The notes beneath the pieces are model-generated. The model was not told the DNA's origin, ran no database searches, and saw only the letters and a list, made by a program, of their open reading frames with translations. The position numbers were made by a program, and so were the translations under genes. Shown in pieces: positions 7,050 through 7,646 of a DNA stretch of 7,646 nucleotides. The stretch comes from a bacterium (GTDB taxonomy: Bacteria; Sumerlaeota; Sumerlaeia; UBA8349): NCBI GenBank assembly GCA_013203855.1, contig JABMPG010000411.1, positions 1-7,646 on the forward strand. The letters are read 5' to 3'. How positions within the stretch are numbered: position 1 is the stretch's first letter; each line of letters begins with the position of its first letter.

Positions 7050-7646
7050 AGCGAACAGTTCTCGCAACTCTCCTGACGATAGTCCTTTCCGCCGGAATTC
7101 TCCGCGCGGAGTCTGTCCGGACCCTTAACAATGAAGGCGTCGAGGCCTACGAACGGGGCGACTATCAGGACGCTGAAAACCTCTTCGACCAGGCACGGGA
7201 GAAGAAGCCAGAGGATCTTCGGATCCAATATAACCGGGGCGCGGCACTGGCCGGGTCGGACGATCTGGAAGGCGCGCTGGACGCCTTTGCCCGGGTGAGC
7301 GGCGCCCGCGACGAAGAAATCGCCCGTCGCGCCGATTTTAGCCGGGGCGTGGCTTTCCTCAAGCAGGCTCAAGCAAAAGCCGGTCAACAAGACATGGACG
7401 GCGCCATCAAATCTGCTCAGGCCGCCGAGGAAGCCAACAAGGTCGTTCTCCTCCAGACCCCTCAGGACGAAGACGCGCGCATCAACTTCGAGATCGCCCA
7501 TCGCCTGCGAAAGCAACTCGAAGAGGTGAGGCAGCAGGAACAGCAGCAAAAGGATCAGCAGCAGGAGAATCAACAAGAGGACCAGCAACAGCAGAAGCAG
7601 GAACAGCAGGAACAATACGCCCAGCAGGATCAACATAACGCACAGG
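7046..7646 (+). CDS. batC: BatC-like TPR protein, 3'-truncated by the window
   Basis: 200 codons are visible with no stop, so the gene runs past the window edge. A signal peptide (MKRT, then hydrophobic 5-19, likely cleavage after LRA at 19-21) sends it to the periplasm. Tetratricopeptide-like helices follow: LNNEGVEAYERGDYQDAENLFDQA (27-50) is a good TPR, with IQYNRGAALAGSDDLEGALDAFARV (60-84) as a second, and a probable third helical pair at about 91-135. From residue 163 the chain becomes Gln-rich, with 22 Gln in 38 residues, interspersed with Glu, Asp and Lys. TPR plus a low-complexity polar tail is typical of BatC proteins, which are thought to scaffold partner binding. It overlaps batB by four bases (ATGA), a standard coupled junction. 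A C-terminal domain beyond the window cannot be excluded. Confidence 0.88.
   Translation, partial: MKRTVLATLLTIVLSAGILRAESVRTLNNEGVEAYERGDYQDAENLFDQAREKKPEDLRIQYNRGAALAGSDDLEGALDAFARVSGARDEEIARRADFSRGVAFLKQAQAKAGQQDMDGAIKSAQAAEEANKVVLLQTPQDEDARINFEIAHRLRKQLEEVRQQEQQQKDQQQENQQEDQQQQKQEQQEQYAQQDQHNAQ
7532..7646 (+). repeat. CAG/CAA-rich low-complexity tract in batC
   Basis: Irregular runs of CAG and CAA codons broken by GAA, GAG, AAG and GAT encode the Gln-rich tail. It is not an exact tandem repeat, and the tract continues to the window end. Such tracts can change length by slippage. On the reverse strand it reads as a poly-Leu frame, which is an artefact. Confidence 0.7.

Noticed and set aside
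7040..7636. Reverse-strand frame of 198 codons with a poly-Leu, membrane-like N-terminus
   Set aside because: It is the antisense reading of the CAG/CAA-rich batC tract; the + strand has a signal peptide, TPRs and a ribosome binding site.

Overview
The window is a GC-rich (roughly 60% by eye), densely coded, single-strand stretch from a bacterium. It carries most of a MoxR/Bat (Bacteroides aerotolerance-type) operon. All eight supported protein genes are on the + strand. No RNA genes, insertion sequences or CRISPR arrays are seen. Signal peptides, membrane-anchored von Willebrand A (VWA) proteins and strong C/G third-position use fit a Gram-negative-like lineage such as the PVC/Planctomycetes-Sumerlaeota-Hydrogenedentes area or Proteobacteria. 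The lineage is a guess; nothing here fixes the taxon.

Layout: (1) 1-678, the 3' part of a membrane-anchored protein whose C-terminal domain resembles the BatD tail. (2) 679-933, a 255-base gap with an imperfect hairpin, a possible 23-codon leader ORF and the strong ribosome binding site of the next gene. (3) 934-1926, a MoxR-family AAA+ ATPase. (4) 1931-2842, a DUF58 protein with an intact MIDAS. (5) 2854-3861, a short BatD-like membrane protein. (6) 3861-4850, a BatA-like VWA membrane protein. (7) 4863-6029, a soluble 388-residue protein that looks like a galactose-mutarotase-fold (aldose 1-epimerase-like) protein. (8) 6033-7049, a BatB-like VWA membrane protein. (9) 7046 to the window end, a BatC-like TPR protein with a signal peptide and a Gln-rich tail, cut by the window edge.

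From moxR to batC, gene junctions range from a 4-base overlap to a 12-base gap, so these genes are very probably one transcript. In the known MoxR/Bat theme, a MoxR ATPase works with DUF58 and VWA proteins, plus BatD and TPR partners at the membrane or in the periplasm. A chaperone-like or metal-dependent assembly role, or one in envelope stress, is proposed, but the biochemistry is unsettled.

The least expected features are the mutarotase-like gene between the two VWA genes and the upstream gene. The upstream C-terminal domain aligns without gaps over 79 residues with the tail of the BatD-like protein, suggesting a second BatD/DUF4381-like partner just ahead of moxR.
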